A DNA stretch of 64,000 nucleotides from Rhizobium laguerreae (GTDB lineage Bacteria; Pseudomonadota; Alphaproteobacteria; Rhizobiales; Rhizobiaceae). Under the pieces are notes generated by a model. The model was given only the letters and a program-made list of their open reading frames with translations. It was not told the origin of the DNA and ran no database searches. Below, in pieces: positions 42,508-50,514 of the stretch (position 1 is the first letter of the stretch; each line of letters starts with the position of its first letter). Location: the NCBI RefSeq assembly GCF_002008165.1, contig NZ_MRDM01000031.1:124001-188000 (forward strand), written 5' to 3'. Both the position numbers and the translations under genes were made by a program.

Positions 42508-43143
42508 ATGGTTGACGTTCAGAGTGTTAATGCAAATACCAGCGGATATTACATCCATCCCCTTGAAGATTTTGAAATCGACGCCGTGAATGGCGCAGGC
42601 TCGTGGGTCGGCCATGTCGATCGTGGGCTGATAGGCGGCACGTTTGCGGCCGGCGGCGCTCTTGCGAGTACCGGAAGCCTCGGCACAGCCGGTATTGCCG
42701 GCGGTGCCGGATTCGCAGCAGGGGCGTCGGGCAGCATATATAATGGCGGCCTCTCTGGCGGTGGCAACAGCAGCGGCCGTGTCATCTGCACGCATTTCTT
42801 CAGGCGCGGCATGCTTGACCGCGATCTTTGGCGGGCGGATCTGGAGTTCACCTTTCAGTCCCTGTCCCAGACGACGGTTCGCGGATATCAATACTGGGCG
42901 ATCCCCTATGTCCGCCTGATGCGTCGCAGTCCGCTGGCCGAAAAAATCATGTATCCTCTCGCCAGAGCGCGGGCTCTGGAGATTGCCTACCAGGCCGGGC
43001 GCCGTTCGAAGGGGTCGCTCAGTGGCAAGGTGGTGCGCCTTATCGGCGAGCCGCTATGCTTCCTGATCGGCAGCGTGGTGAAGCAGAAGGACTGGGCTCC
43101 GCTTTGGGTGGAGAAGACCGAGGCGACAGGAGGTCAATCATGA
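42508..43143 (+). CDS. Glycine-rich protein with double-glycine-type leader ending Gly-Ala
   Basis: A 211-residue protein of unknown function. With ATG 42508 (CGGAGG upstream), residues 19-30 read LEDFEIDAVNGA, matching the positions of the bacteriocin leader consensus (L at -12, E -8, I -7, V -4, G -2, A -1). A Gly/Ala-rich segment of about 65 residues follows (GGTFAAGGALASTGSLGTAG and on), then a C-terminal helical domain with ICTHFFRRG and YWAIPYVRLMRRSP. I do not recognise a function for that domain. The exporter with a C39 peptidase lies 2 kb downstream, so this may be a second, larger substrate. Confidence 0.65.
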   Translation: MVDVQSVNANTSGYYIHPLEDFEIDAVNGAGSWVGHVDRGLIGGTFAAGGALASTGSLGTAGIAGGAGFAAGASGSIYNGGLSGGGNSSGRVICTHFFRRGMLDRDLWRADLEFTFQSLSQTTVRGYQYWAIPYVRLMRRSPLAEKIMYPLARARALEIAYQAGRRSKGSLSGKVVRLIGEPLCFLIGSVVKQKDWAPLWVEKTEATGGQS

Positions 43144-43331
43144 CGGCTCTTTCGAAATTGATCATGCAGGAAGTTGCGTTATCGGCAGTCTTGGCGGCAG
43201 GCGCGGTCATCGGCATTCCCAAGCTGACCGACCCCAATGCCGCCGCCAATTATCCGTTGGCGATCGGGGTTTTCCTGGCAATGGCCGCGACCTTCGTCGC
43301 CTACGAGCTTTTCGTCACGAAATCATCCTGA
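43140..43331 (+). CDS. Small two-helix membrane protein, immunity-protein candidate
   Basis: A 63-residue protein starting at ATG 43140 (AGGAGGT upstream), overlapping the previous stop by four bases. Two hydrophobic segments at about 10-28 and 38-58 are linked by a short PKLTDPNAAANY loop. Bacteriocin immunity proteins are often small, membrane-bound and encoded beside the toxin. Here it is coupled to the 42508 gene and followed by a terminator, so it would protect against that product or serve as a partner. No homology was checked. Confidence 0.55.
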   Translation: MTALSKLIMQEVALSAVLAAGAVIGIPKLTDPNAAANYPLAIGVFLAMAATFVAYELFVTKSS

Positions 43332-43368
43332 CGTTACTGTCTGGTTTGAAAAGCCTGTGACTTTTCAC

Positions 43369-43396
43369 CGGCCGGGAGGCGTAAATCTCCCGGCCG
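43369..43396 (+). terminator. Terminator after the small membrane protein gene
   Basis: CGGCCGGGAG (43369-43378) and CTCCCGGCCG (43387-43396) form a perfect 10-bp stem with an 8-base loop, followed by TTATGATT. It separates the 42508-43331 pair from the precursor gene at 43539, which therefore needs its own promoter. Confidence 0.8.
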
Positions 43397-43538
43397 TTAT
43401 GATTCAATTCTATACTTAATCCTGTCCCGGCATTCAAAAGTCATCGTCTGCAGGTTGACGCTTTCCCGCAGCTGCCTAATTTTCCCGTGCACGTAGTGTT
43501 TTCGACTACTTCCCGAAACAAACAAAGGGTGAGTTAAA

Positions 43539-43781
43539 GTGCAGGGTATCAAAGAACTTTCGAGTACGGAGATTGAAAACGTATCCGGTGGTGGTGTCAG
43601 CTCCGGTGTTCGGGGCGCAATCGACGGCGCAGCCGCACTCGCAGGCGGTGGCGCTCTGGGCTACGCCGCAGCGATCGGCGCGGGCGTGGGCATTTCCGCC
43701 TTCGGCGTCGGAGCGCTTGCCGTCGGTGGCGCTGCGCTTGGCGTCTACGGTGTCTACAGACTGGCGAGAGCTTTTGCCTGA
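43539..43781 (+). CDS. Class II bacteriocin/microcin-like precursor with double-glycine leader
   Basis: An 80-residue precursor starting at GTG 43539 (AAGGGTGAG upstream). Residues 7-18, LSSTEIENVSGG, match every position of the double-glycine leader consensus: L -12, S -11, E -8, I -7, V -4, GG -2/-1. Cleavage after Gly18 would leave a 62-residue, very Gly/Ala-rich hydrophobic peptide with no cysteine and a C-terminal YGVYRLARAFA. Helix-packing GxxxG-like spacings suggest a membrane-active peptide. The next genes encode the fusion protein and a C39-peptidase ABC exporter, the standard partners. A hairpin separates it from them. Confidence 0.82.
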   Translation: MQGIKELSSTEIENVSGGGVSSGVRGAIDGAAALAGGGALGYAAAIGAGVGISAFGVGALAVGGAALGVYGVYRLARAFA

Positions 43782-43793
43782 GCTTTAAAACAT

Positions 43794-43822
43794 GGGGGCT
43801 CCGCCCGAATGGCGGGGCTCCC
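43794..43822 (+). terminator. Hairpin between precursor and exporter genes
   Basis: GGGGGCTCCGCC (43794-43805) pairs with GGCGGGGCTCCC (43811-43822): 12 bp with two G-U wobbles around a 5-base loop. No T-run follows, so it may attenuate rather than stop transcription, keeping precursor mRNA above exporter mRNA. Confidence 0.55.
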
Positions 43823-43853
43823 TTCCTCCCCTTAACGACCATATCTGATCACA

Positions 43854-45080
43854 ATGAGCCTGTTTCGCCGAGAAGCCCTCGAACGGCAGTCCCAGCGTTT
43901 AACGGGAACGGTATCGATGGCGGTGCCCATGGGGTGGCACGTCACTGGCTATCTGATGGCCGGTATTCTCATCGCCGTGCTGATCTTTCTTTCCATCGCA
44001 AGCTATTCCCGCGTTGTCACCGCAACCGGCATTATCCAGCCGGACAAGGGTGTTGCAGTCGTCATGCCCTCGCGCTCAGGCGTCATCATGAAGATGATGG
44101 TCGCAGACGGCGATCAAGTCGAAGAAGGCCAGGAACTGGTCGCCGTGCGCTCCGAGGACTACCTGGTCAGCGGTGAATCGGCCTCCGAAAAAGTCGCCGA
44201 GATGCTCGACCGGCAGAATGCGAGCATCAGCGAGCAACTGGCGGAGGTCAAAAACGATGAAATTGCCCAAACGGCGCAATTCGACGCGCAGATTGCCGGT
44301 TACCAGACGCAGATCGACAAGCTTCAGAGCCAGATCGCCCTGCAAAGGGAGCTGATCACCTCGATCGAGAAAGATGTCGAGCGCATTCGCGGCCTGGTCG
44401 ACAAGGGCATCGTTCCACGACGAGATGTGACGTTGAGAGAAGATTCGCTCACCGAGCGGCGCCAGCAAATGGCGGTGCTGGAAAGCACGTTGACGGAACG
44501 GCGCTCGGATCTCTCCGATGCCGAACGAATGCTCGATCAGGTCAAGGCGCGCTCAAACGAGAAGGTCGCAGCACTCCAGTCGCAGCGTGAGGATATCAAT
44601 CGCGGCCTCGCCACCAACGAACAGTCCCGCGCCTATGTGATCAGATCGCCGATGGGAGGCACGGTTTCTGCCCTCACGGCCAAGATCGGCGAGCCGCTGA
44701 ACACGCAGCAGGCGCTCATGAGCGTCGTGCCGCTGAATGCAACATTGCATGCGCAACTGGACGTGCCCAACGCCGCCGTCGGTTTTGTCGAGGTCGGGCA
44801 GGAGGTACGGTTGGCGATCGATACCTTCCCTTACCAGAGCTTCGGGACGATCGCAGGTCGCGTCAAGAGCCTGTCGAAAAGCCCGATCAACCGTGGCAGC
44901 GGCGCGAGCACCAACCTGAACTATCTCGTGACGGTCGACCTCGAGCGGCAGAGCATCACGGCCTTCGGGAAGCAGCAAGCGCTGTTTCCCGGCATGACCT
45001 TGTCGGCCCGGATTGCGACCGCGCGCCAATCTCTACTCGAATGGCTGTTCGAGCCGTTGTTCGCCCTTCAACGACGATAG
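43854..45080 (+). CDS. HlyD-family membrane fusion protein (bacteriocin export)
   Basis: A 408-residue periplasmic adaptor. A cytoplasmic N terminus of about 28 residues precedes one TM helix (about 29-50); the periplasmic part has a lipoyl half-motif (PSRSGVIMKMMVADGDQVEEGQELV), a long coiled coil (about 115-250) and the returning YVIRSPMGGTVSALTAKIGE half. This is the CvaA/HlyD plan. It would link the ABC exporter at 45090 to an outer-membrane TolC protein, which is not encoded here. The gene ends nine bases before the exporter start. Confidence 0.9.
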   Translation: MSLFRREALERQSQRLTGTVSMAVPMGWHVTGYLMAGILIAVLIFLSIASYSRVVTATGIIQPDKGVAVVMPSRSGVIMKMMVADGDQVEEGQELVAVRSEDYLVSGESASEKVAEMLDRQNASISEQLAEVKNDEIAQTAQFDAQIAGYQTQIDKLQSQIALQRELITSIEKDVERIRGLVDKGIVPRRDVTLREDSLTERRQQMAVLESTLTERRSDLSDAERMLDQVKARSNEKVAALQSQREDINRGLATNEQSRAYVIRSPMGGTVSALTAKIGEPLNTQQALMSVVPLNATLHAQLDVPNAAVGFVEVGQEVRLAIDTFPYQSFGTIAGRVKSLSKSPINRGSGASTNLNYLVTVDLERQSITAFGKQQALFPGMTLSARIATARQSLLEWLFEPLFALQRR

Positions 45081-45089
45081 GACCCGCGA

Positions 45090-47249
45090 TTGTCTGCTAG
45101 AGCACTTCAGGCCGGGTTCTTTTCAACCTCACGGATTCGTCTCATTCGTCAGAATGAGGTCAGCGAATGCGGTCTGGCCTGTCTGGCAATGATGGCGAGC
45201 TTTTACGGGCACGACGTTGATCTGGCGACGATGCGCCGACGTTTCACCCCATCATTTCGAGGAGCCCCGCTGTCGAGCCTGATCAAGATCGCAGACCAGG
45301 TCGGCCTCCTGCCTCGCGCCGTCAAGCTGCCGCTGGAGGAGCTGCCCAATCTCGCATTGCCGGCGATCCTCCACTGGAACATGAACCATTACGTCGTCAT
45401 CGAGCGGGTTTCGGGCGACAAGGCGCTGATCCACGACCCTGCTGGCCGCAGTGAATGGCTTCAAATGTCTGAGGTTTCGGACCACTTTACCGGCGTTGCG
45501 CTGGAGTTGCGGCCAAACGAAGCATTCGAGAAGAAAACGGAGCGTACGGTGTTGCGCTGGTCGCAACTCTGGACGCGGATCAACGGGCTTGGAAGCTCCT
45601 TCCTTCAGGTCATCGTCCTCAGTGTCGTGCTGCAGATCTATGTGCTTGCCCTGCCCTACTACTTGCAGATCGGTATAGACAACGCGCTGCCGGCGCTCGA
45701 CCACGATCTGCTTGCCGTGCTTGCGCTCGGTTTTGGGTTGTTCACCGCCTTCAATGCGAGCGCGAGCTTCCTTCGCTCCTTCGTGATCCTGGCGGCGGGT
45801 TCGGCATTGGGCTTCGGCATCGCCTCGAACATCGCCAGGAAACTGTTCCGCTTGCCGCTCGACTGGTTCCAGAAGCGGGAGGTCGGCGACATTCTCTCCC
45901 GCTTCCAGTCGGTGACGCCGATCCAGAAGATGCTGACGGAAGGTGTTGCTGGAACGTTGGTCGACGGGTTGCTCGCGCTGACGACGCTGGCGATCATGTT
46001 CTTCTACAGCGCCAAGCTTGCAATTATCGCGCTGACCGCCTTCTTCCTCTATTTCGTCGTTCGCCTGATATCCTTCTCTTTCGAGCGCCGCGCCCAGGAA
46101 GGCAGCATCATCGCGCACGGCAAGGAACAGACGGCACTCATCGAGACGATACGCGGTATCCAGACCTTTCGCCTCTACAACAGTGAAACGATGCGGCACG
46201 CCATGTGGCAGACATTGCTGACGGATGCCGTCAATGCCAACATCCGCTCCTCGCGCATCGGCATTTGGCAAACGACCGGCAATGCCTTGTTGTTCGGCCT
46301 GGAGAATGTCGTCACCATCTATCTGGCAATCGGCTTCGTCATGAATGGCGGCTTCAGCGTCGGCATGGTTTTCGCCTACCTCGCCTATAAAGGTCAGTTC
46401 CTCGAAAAGGCCGGCAATCTCGTCGATCAGGGCATGGCGTTCTTGATGCTACGGCTGCATCTGGAACGCTTGGCCGATATCGCCTTGGAGGAGGATGACA
46501 GAAGCTTTGCCCCCAGTTCCATGGCCGTCACGGAATTAAAAGGACGGATGGAGCTCAAAAGCGTTTCCTACCGCTATTCTCCAACCGATCCCCTCGTTCT
46601 CCAGGAGATCGACTTTTCCGTCGAAGCCGGCGAACATGTGGCCATCACCGGGCCGTCGGGCATGGGTAAATCGACGCTCCTCAAGGTGATGCTCGGGCTG
46701 CTGTTGCCTCAATCCGGTGAGGTGGCCGTCGACGGTCTTCCCCTCCAGCAGTTCGGTCACAAGAGCTTTCGCGATCAGATCGCAGCCGTCCTGCAGGACG
46801 ACAATCTCTTCGCCGGATCCATAGCGGACAATATCACGCTGTTTGCCGAGCAGGCCGATCTTGAAGCCATTGCCGATGCCGCACGCGCTTCGGCAATTCA
46901 CGACGAGATCATGAAAATGCCGATGCAATATGAAACGCTCGTCGGCGACATGGGATCGAGCCTCTCCGGCGGCCAGAAGCAGCGCGTGCTGCTGGCGCGC
47001 GCCCTTTATCGAAAGCCGAAAATGCTTTTCCTGGATGAAGGCACGTCTCACATGGACGCCGCCAACGAAGCGCGTGTCAATCATTCCATCCGCTCACTCG
47101 GCATTACCCGCATCGTCGTCGCTCACCGGCAGGAAACCATCGCCGCCGCCGACAGGGTTCTTTACATGGACGGCGAAGGCCTGCGACCTCTCGCTCCACC
47201 AAAGGAAGTCATCAGCCTGCAACTGGGCGAAAGCCTGAGCACGCGTTGA
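45090..47249 (+). CDS. C39-peptidase-containing ABC exporter (CvaB-like bacteriocin transporter)
   Basis: A 719-residue bifunctional protein that cleaves double-glycine leaders and exports the peptide. The N-terminal C39 domain has Gln21 and Cys27 in QNEVSECGLACL, His100 in MNHYVVIE and Asp116 in LIHDPAGR, so the protease triad is intact. Six TM segments span about 165-440. The NBD has Walker A GPSGMGKST (Lys527), signature LSGGQKQRVLLARAL, Walker B MLFLDEGTSHMD and switch VAHRQET. Translation starts at TTG 45090 with AGGA upstream. Its substrate is presumably the 43539 peptide. Confidence 0.93.
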   Translation: MSARALQAGFFSTSRIRLIRQNEVSECGLACLAMMASFYGHDVDLATMRRRFTPSFRGAPLSSLIKIADQVGLLPRAVKLPLEELPNLALPAILHWNMNHYVVIERVSGDKALIHDPAGRSEWLQMSEVSDHFTGVALELRPNEAFEKKTERTVLRWSQLWTRINGLGSSFLQVIVLSVVLQIYVLALPYYLQIGIDNALPALDHDLLAVLALGFGLFTAFNASASFLRSFVILAAGSALGFGIASNIARKLFRLPLDWFQKREVGDILSRFQSVTPIQKMLTEGVAGTLVDGLLALTTLAIMFFYSAKLAIIALTAFFLYFVVRLISFSFERRAQEGSIIAHGKEQTALIETIRGIQTFRLYNSETMRHAMWQTLLTDAVNANIRSSRIGIWQTTGNALLFGLENVVTIYLAIGFVMNGGFSVGMVFAYLAYKGQFLEKAGNLVDQGMAFLMLRLHLERLADIALEEDDRSFAPSSMAVTELKGRMELKSVSYRYSPTDPLVLQEIDFSVEAGEHVAITGPSGMGKSTLLKVMLGLLLPQSGEVAVDGLPLQQFGHKSFRDQIAAVLQDDNLFAGSIADNITLFAEQADLEAIADAARASAIHDEIMKMPMQYETLVGDMGSSLSGGQKQRVLLARALYRKPKMLFLDEGTSHMDAANEARVNHSIRSLGITRIVVAHRQETIAAADRVLYMDGEGLRPLAPPKEVISLQLGESLSTR

Positions 47250-47281
47250 GAGCGTGACGTCGCGCCTGGTTTCAAATTGCA

Positions 47282-48157
47282 TCAAGCGGCGCTGCCAGCC
47301 ACGTCGTCCAACTGCTTGAGAGCCTCATCCGGCAGCGCGAGCCCGGCGGCGGCGAGGTTCTCCCTGAGATGGCCGACGGACGAAGTGCCCGGGATCAGCA
47401 GGATGTTTTCCGCGCGACGCAGCAGCCAGGCGAGCGCCACCTGCATAGGCGTGGCATTGAAGCGTGCGGCTACATCGGACAGGGTGGAAGACTGCAGCGG
47501 GTTGAACCCGCCGAGCGGAAAGAATGGTACATAGGCAATGCCGTCGCGCGCGAGGTCGTCGATCAGGGCATCGTCGGCCCGATGCGCCAGATTGTACTGG
47601 TTCTGCACGCAGACGATCTCGGTGATACCACGCCCTTCGGCGATCTGCTTGGATGTGACGTTGCTCAGCCCGACGTGACGCACTAGGCCCTGCCGCTGGA
47701 GATCGGCCAGCACCGTCAGGGGCGCTTCGATCGACCCTTCGGCCGGGCCGTGCACGTCGAACATGATCCTGAGATTGACGACATCAAGCACATCGAGACC
47801 GAGATTGCGGAGGTTGTCGTGCACTGCCTCCGTCAGCTCTTCGCGCGAGAAGGCCGGAATCCATGATCCATCCGCGCCGCGCCGGGCGCCGATCTTGGTG
47901 ACGATGACGAGATCGTCGCGATAGGGATGCAGCGCTTGGCGGATGATCTGGTTGGTGACGTGCGGGCCATAGAAGTCGCTGGTGTCGATGTGGTTTACGC
48001 CGCTCGCAACCGCCTCTCGCAGCACGGCCAAGGCCGCGCCATGATCCTTGGGCGGGCCAAATACGCCGGGCCCGGCAAGCCGCATGGCGCCATAGCCGAG
48101 CCGCTTTACGCTGCGGCCGCCGAGGTTGAACGTGCCGGACTGATCGATAGTGGACAT
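47282..48157 (-). CDS. Aldo/keto reductase
   Basis: A 291-residue NADPH-dependent (alpha/beta)8 barrel oxidoreductase. LGYGAMRLAG starts the barrel; the catalytic Asp and Tyr are in HIDTSDFYGP, the Lys in VIVTKIG, and HVGLSNVTSKQIAEG and LLRRAENILLIPGTSSVGHLREN form the cofactor site. It resembles the YdbC (pyridoxal reductase-like) subgroup. It is divergent from the LysR gene at 48265, likely its regulator. The gene ends 33 bases from the convergent exporter. Confidence 0.9.
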   Translation of the reverse strand: MSTIDQSGTFNLGGRSVKRLGYGAMRLAGPGVFGPPKDHGAALAVLREAVASGVNHIDTSDFYGPHVTNQIIRQALHPYRDDLVIVTKIGARRGADGSWIPAFSREELTEAVHDNLRNLGLDVLDVVNLRIMFDVHGPAEGSIEAPLTVLADLQRQGLVRHVGLSNVTSKQIAEGRGITEIVCVQNQYNLAHRADDALIDDLARDGIAYVPFFPLGGFNPLQSSTLSDVAARFNATPMQVALAWLLRRAENILLIPGTSSVGHLRENLAAAGLALPDEALKQLDDVAGSAA

Positions 48158-48264
48158 GATCTAACTCCTTTCAAGAGATGACGCCAAGATAGGCTCAAGA
48201 TAAGCATTGTCGGCGCGTGTGAAAATTGGCTATAATCCGCACAGGCTGTGCGGAGGGGCGAACA

Positions 48265-49173
48265 GTGAAAGCAGATCTGAGTGATCTCAATGCCTTCGTT
48301 GCCGTGGCGCGTGCCGGCGGTTTTCGCGAAGGCGCGCGCGTCAGTGGCAGCAGCGCCTCCTTCCTCAGCGAAGCGGTGCGTCGCCTGGAGGCGCAGCTCG
48401 GCGTCAGGCTGCTCAACCGGACGACACGCAGCGTCGTCCCGACCGAAGCGGGCAAAGGCTTGCTGGAGCGGCTCGGCCCTGCTTTGAGCGAGGTGGAGTC
48501 TGCCCTCGACGTCGTCAACGGTTTTCGCGACAGGCCGGCCGGTGCGCTACGCCTCAATGTGCCGGTCAGCGCGGCGCGGCTGGTGCTGCCCGCCATCGTT
48601 CCGCCGTTCCTTGCCGCCTATCCCGATATTCGGCTGGAAGTGGTCACCGACGAGAGCTTTGTCGACGTGATCGCGGCCGGCTGCGACGCCGGCATCCGCT
48701 ATGACGAGCGGTTGGAGCAGGATATGATCGCGATACCGATCGGGCCACGCGTCCAGCGCTTTGCCATCGCAGCCTCCCCGGACTACCTCGATCGCCGTGG
48801 CCGGCCGCAACATCCGAGCGAGCTGCTCGGCCATGCCTGTCTATTGGGTCGCTTTGCCAGCGGCGCGATGACGGCGCCGTGGGAGTTCGAGCGCGATGGC
48901 GAGATAGTGCGAGTGGACCCGACGGGGCCGCTGATCGTGCGGGTCGGCGGGGCGACCGATTTGGCCGTCGATGCAGCGATATCAGGAACAGGGATAGTCT
49001 GCCTCTTCGAGGACTGGCTGCGCCCGCATATCGACAGTGGCGCGCTCGAGCCCATCCTCGAACCGTGGTGGCAGCGTTTCTCCGGGCCATTCCTCTACTA
49101 TCCCGGGCGTCGGCTGGTACCGGCGCCGCTCCGGGCATTCATCGACTTTGTCAAGGCATCGGCTCCGGCATAA
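48265..49173 (+). CDS. LysR-family transcriptional regulator
   Basis: A 302-residue LTTR. The HTH is in DLNAFVAVARAGGFREGARV and SSASFLSEAVRRLEAQLG, and the effector domain begins near LRLNVPVSAARLVLPAIV. GTG 48265 follows GGAGGGG at a good distance and is preferred to the frame start at 48226. Its pattern matches the group that controls a divergent oxidoreductase gene, here the aldo/keto reductase. A mosaic repeat follows the gene. Confidence 0.9.
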   Translation: MKADLSDLNAFVAVARAGGFREGARVSGSSASFLSEAVRRLEAQLGVRLLNRTTRSVVPTEAGKGLLERLGPALSEVESALDVVNGFRDRPAGALRLNVPVSAARLVLPAIVPPFLAAYPDIRLEVVTDESFVDVIAAGCDAGIRYDERLEQDMIAIPIGPRVQRFAIAASPDYLDRRGRPQHPSELLGHACLLGRFASGAMTAPWEFERDGEIVRVDPTGPLIVRVGGATDLAVDAAISGTGIVCLFEDWLRPHIDSGALEPILEPWWQRFSGPFLYYPGRRLVPAPLRAFIDFVKASAPA

Positions 49174-49224
49174 TTCTTTAACCGGAATCGATCAAGGGAT
49201 AAAATGGTGTCGTAATTCAAGGTG

Positions 49225-49396
49225 TTACAGCATCCTTTGCGCGTCTAAAAGATGCGGCGCTGTAAGCGGCCTTAATGGCCGACGATGCGCTAAAGCATGT
49301 CTCGCAAAAGTGTGCAGCGGTTTTGCGGCAAAGACATGCGGAAAACAAAGACCTAAAGCGCGGCACGCGAATCTGAAAGATCGCGACGCGCTTTAG
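49225..49396. repeat. Rhizobial intergenic mosaic element, three palindromic modules
   Basis: Module one: TTACAGC (49225-49231) with GCTGTAA (49259-49265), a relative of the 15857 unit. Module two: GCATGTCT (49295-49302) and CGCAAAA (49303-49309) with TTTTGCG (49321-49327) and AGACATGC (49332-49339), a relative of the 2769 repeat. Module three: CTAAAGCGCG (49353-49362) with CGCGCTTTAG (49387-49396). The last arm supplies the TAA stop of the minus-strand gene at 49393. This resembles the Rhizobium-specific intergenic mosaic elements. Confidence 0.8.
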
Positions 49397-49872
49397 AGCT
49401 TGACCTCGGCATTGTCGCCCATATCAGGTTTGCTGTTCGAGACTGCTGCGGCCGCCATCTTGATATAGCTGATGATCGTGCCCGGGCTGTCCCAATATTC
49501 CGCCGAAGCCGGCGTCATCTTGAGGATACGGATGGAAGGATCGTCGGGATTGTCCCACCAGGCCTTTGCCGGCGTCGCCCATAATTCCCTGATTCTCTCC
49601 CGGTCGTTTTGCACCTCGGCCGTCCCCGATACGGAAACATATTTCTGTCCCTTGGTGTCGGCAAAGGCGAGGCACACGTTTGGCCAGCGAGTGATTTCAT
49701 CGTCCTTGTGACTGCCGACATCCGTCAGAAAATAGATCGCATTCTCGAGCTGCGCGGTATAGGCGGACATCGGGCGGGCTCGCAGATCGTCGCCGCTGCG
49801 GGTCGTCAGCATGCAAAACCCGATCTTGTCGATCAATTCCCATACCCGTATCGCATCGTCTTGATTGGCCAT
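49393..49872 (-). CDS. Pyridoxamine 5'-phosphate oxidase-like family protein (general stress protein 26 type)
   Basis: A 159-residue split-barrel flavin-binding-type protein. IGFCMLTTRSGDDLRARPMSAYTAQLENAIYFLTD and WPNVCLAFADTKGQKYVSVSGTAEV, quoted by region, are the conserved strands, with the ARPM segment typical of the Gsp26 group. ATG 49872 has GGAG upstream and is preferred over the longer frame. The exact activity (flavin or heme-related reductase, or stress protein) is unknown. Confidence 0.82.
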   Translation of the reverse strand: MANQDDAIRVWELIDKIGFCMLTTRSGDDLRARPMSAYTAQLENAIYFLTDVGSHKDDEITRWPNVCLAFADTKGQKYVSVSGTAEVQNDRERIRELWATPAKAWWDNPDDPSIRILKMTPASAEYWDSPGTIISYIKMAAAAVSNSKPDMGDNAEVKL

Positions 49873-49980
49873 CGTCATCTCCGTCTGTGCAAGAGACGAA
49901 GTAACCATCAGCCGCGGCCGATGTTCCCAGTCGGCGGGCCTCATGAGCCGATTCCCAAGGCGATCGAGGCACGCAGTCGA

Positions 49981-50175
49981 TCAATGGACGCTTGGGGTTT
50001 TCATGACAATTGCGAAATCTTCGGCGACCAGTTCGCTGACGGCGATGAGAACTTCCTCCCGGGAAAAGCCCGATATCAGAGCGCGTTGAATCAGATCCTG
50101 CAGATCCGGCTCCACGACATCGCGGCAATCCTCGAGGCGTTCTTCCGAAACGGTGAGGCTATTGAGTTCGTCCAT
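49981..50175 (-). CDS. Small acidic hypothetical protein
   Basis: A 64-residue acidic protein that I do not recognise. AAGGAC lies six to seven bases before the ATG at 50175. Its composition (DELNSLTVSEERLEDCRDVVEPDL, quoted partly) is mostly helical with no signal or membrane segment. It lies 63 bases after rpsU on the same strand, so the two may be co-transcribed. Confidence 0.5.
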   Translation of the reverse strand: MDELNSLTVSEERLEDCRDVVEPDLQDLIQRALISGFSREEVLIAVSELVAEDFAIVMKTPSVH

Positions 50176-50237
50176 TGTCTGTCCTTTCAGGGGGATGTAA
50201 CCGCCAAGGCCCGGGAAGGCTGGCGAGGATAAAGCCG

Positions 50238-50474
50238 TTAACGGGCGGCCACCGCCCGCTTCGGACCGGGCAGCAGGCCTTCACGCTGCATCTGCTTGCG
50301 TGCAGCCTTGCGATGTCGGCTGATCGCCTGTGCCTTTTCCCTGACGCGCCGTTCGGACGGCTTCTCATAGGCGCGCCGTTCCTTCATTTCGCGGAACAGC
50401 CCTTCGCGCTGCATTTTCTTTTTCAAGACTCTGAGCGCTTGATCGACATTATTGTCTCTGACGAGTACCTGCAT
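50238..50474 (-). CDS. rpsU: 30S ribosomal protein S21
   Basis: A 78-residue S21 protein. MQVLVRDNNVDQALRVLKKK and QREGLFREMKERRAYEKPSE are diagnostic; the C-terminal Lys/Arg-rich tail with a second QREGL extends it as in other rhizobia. AAGGAGAA precedes the ATG at 50474. S21 helps the small subunit with initiation. Rhizobia commonly have more than one rpsU, so this may be a paralogue. Confidence 0.95.
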   Translation of the reverse strand: MQVLVRDNNVDQALRVLKKKMQREGLFREMKERRAYEKPSERRVREKAQAISRHRKAARKQMQREGLLPGPKRAVAAR

Positions 50475-50514
50475 TTCGAGTTCTCCTTGTTTGGGATGGT
50501 GCGCCGGTCGCCGC

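Noticed and set aside
42508..43331. Phage tail/holin module
   Set aside because: The small TM protein and ICTHFFRRG domain could suggest phage origin, but no other phage genes, integrase or lysis genes are near and the leader-like N terminus favours the export locus.
43854..47249. Type I secretion system for RapA (PrsDE-like)
   Set aside because: The ABC protein has an intact C39 peptidase and the neighbouring precursor has a double-glycine leader, whereas PrsD-type exporters lack C39 and use C-terminal signals.
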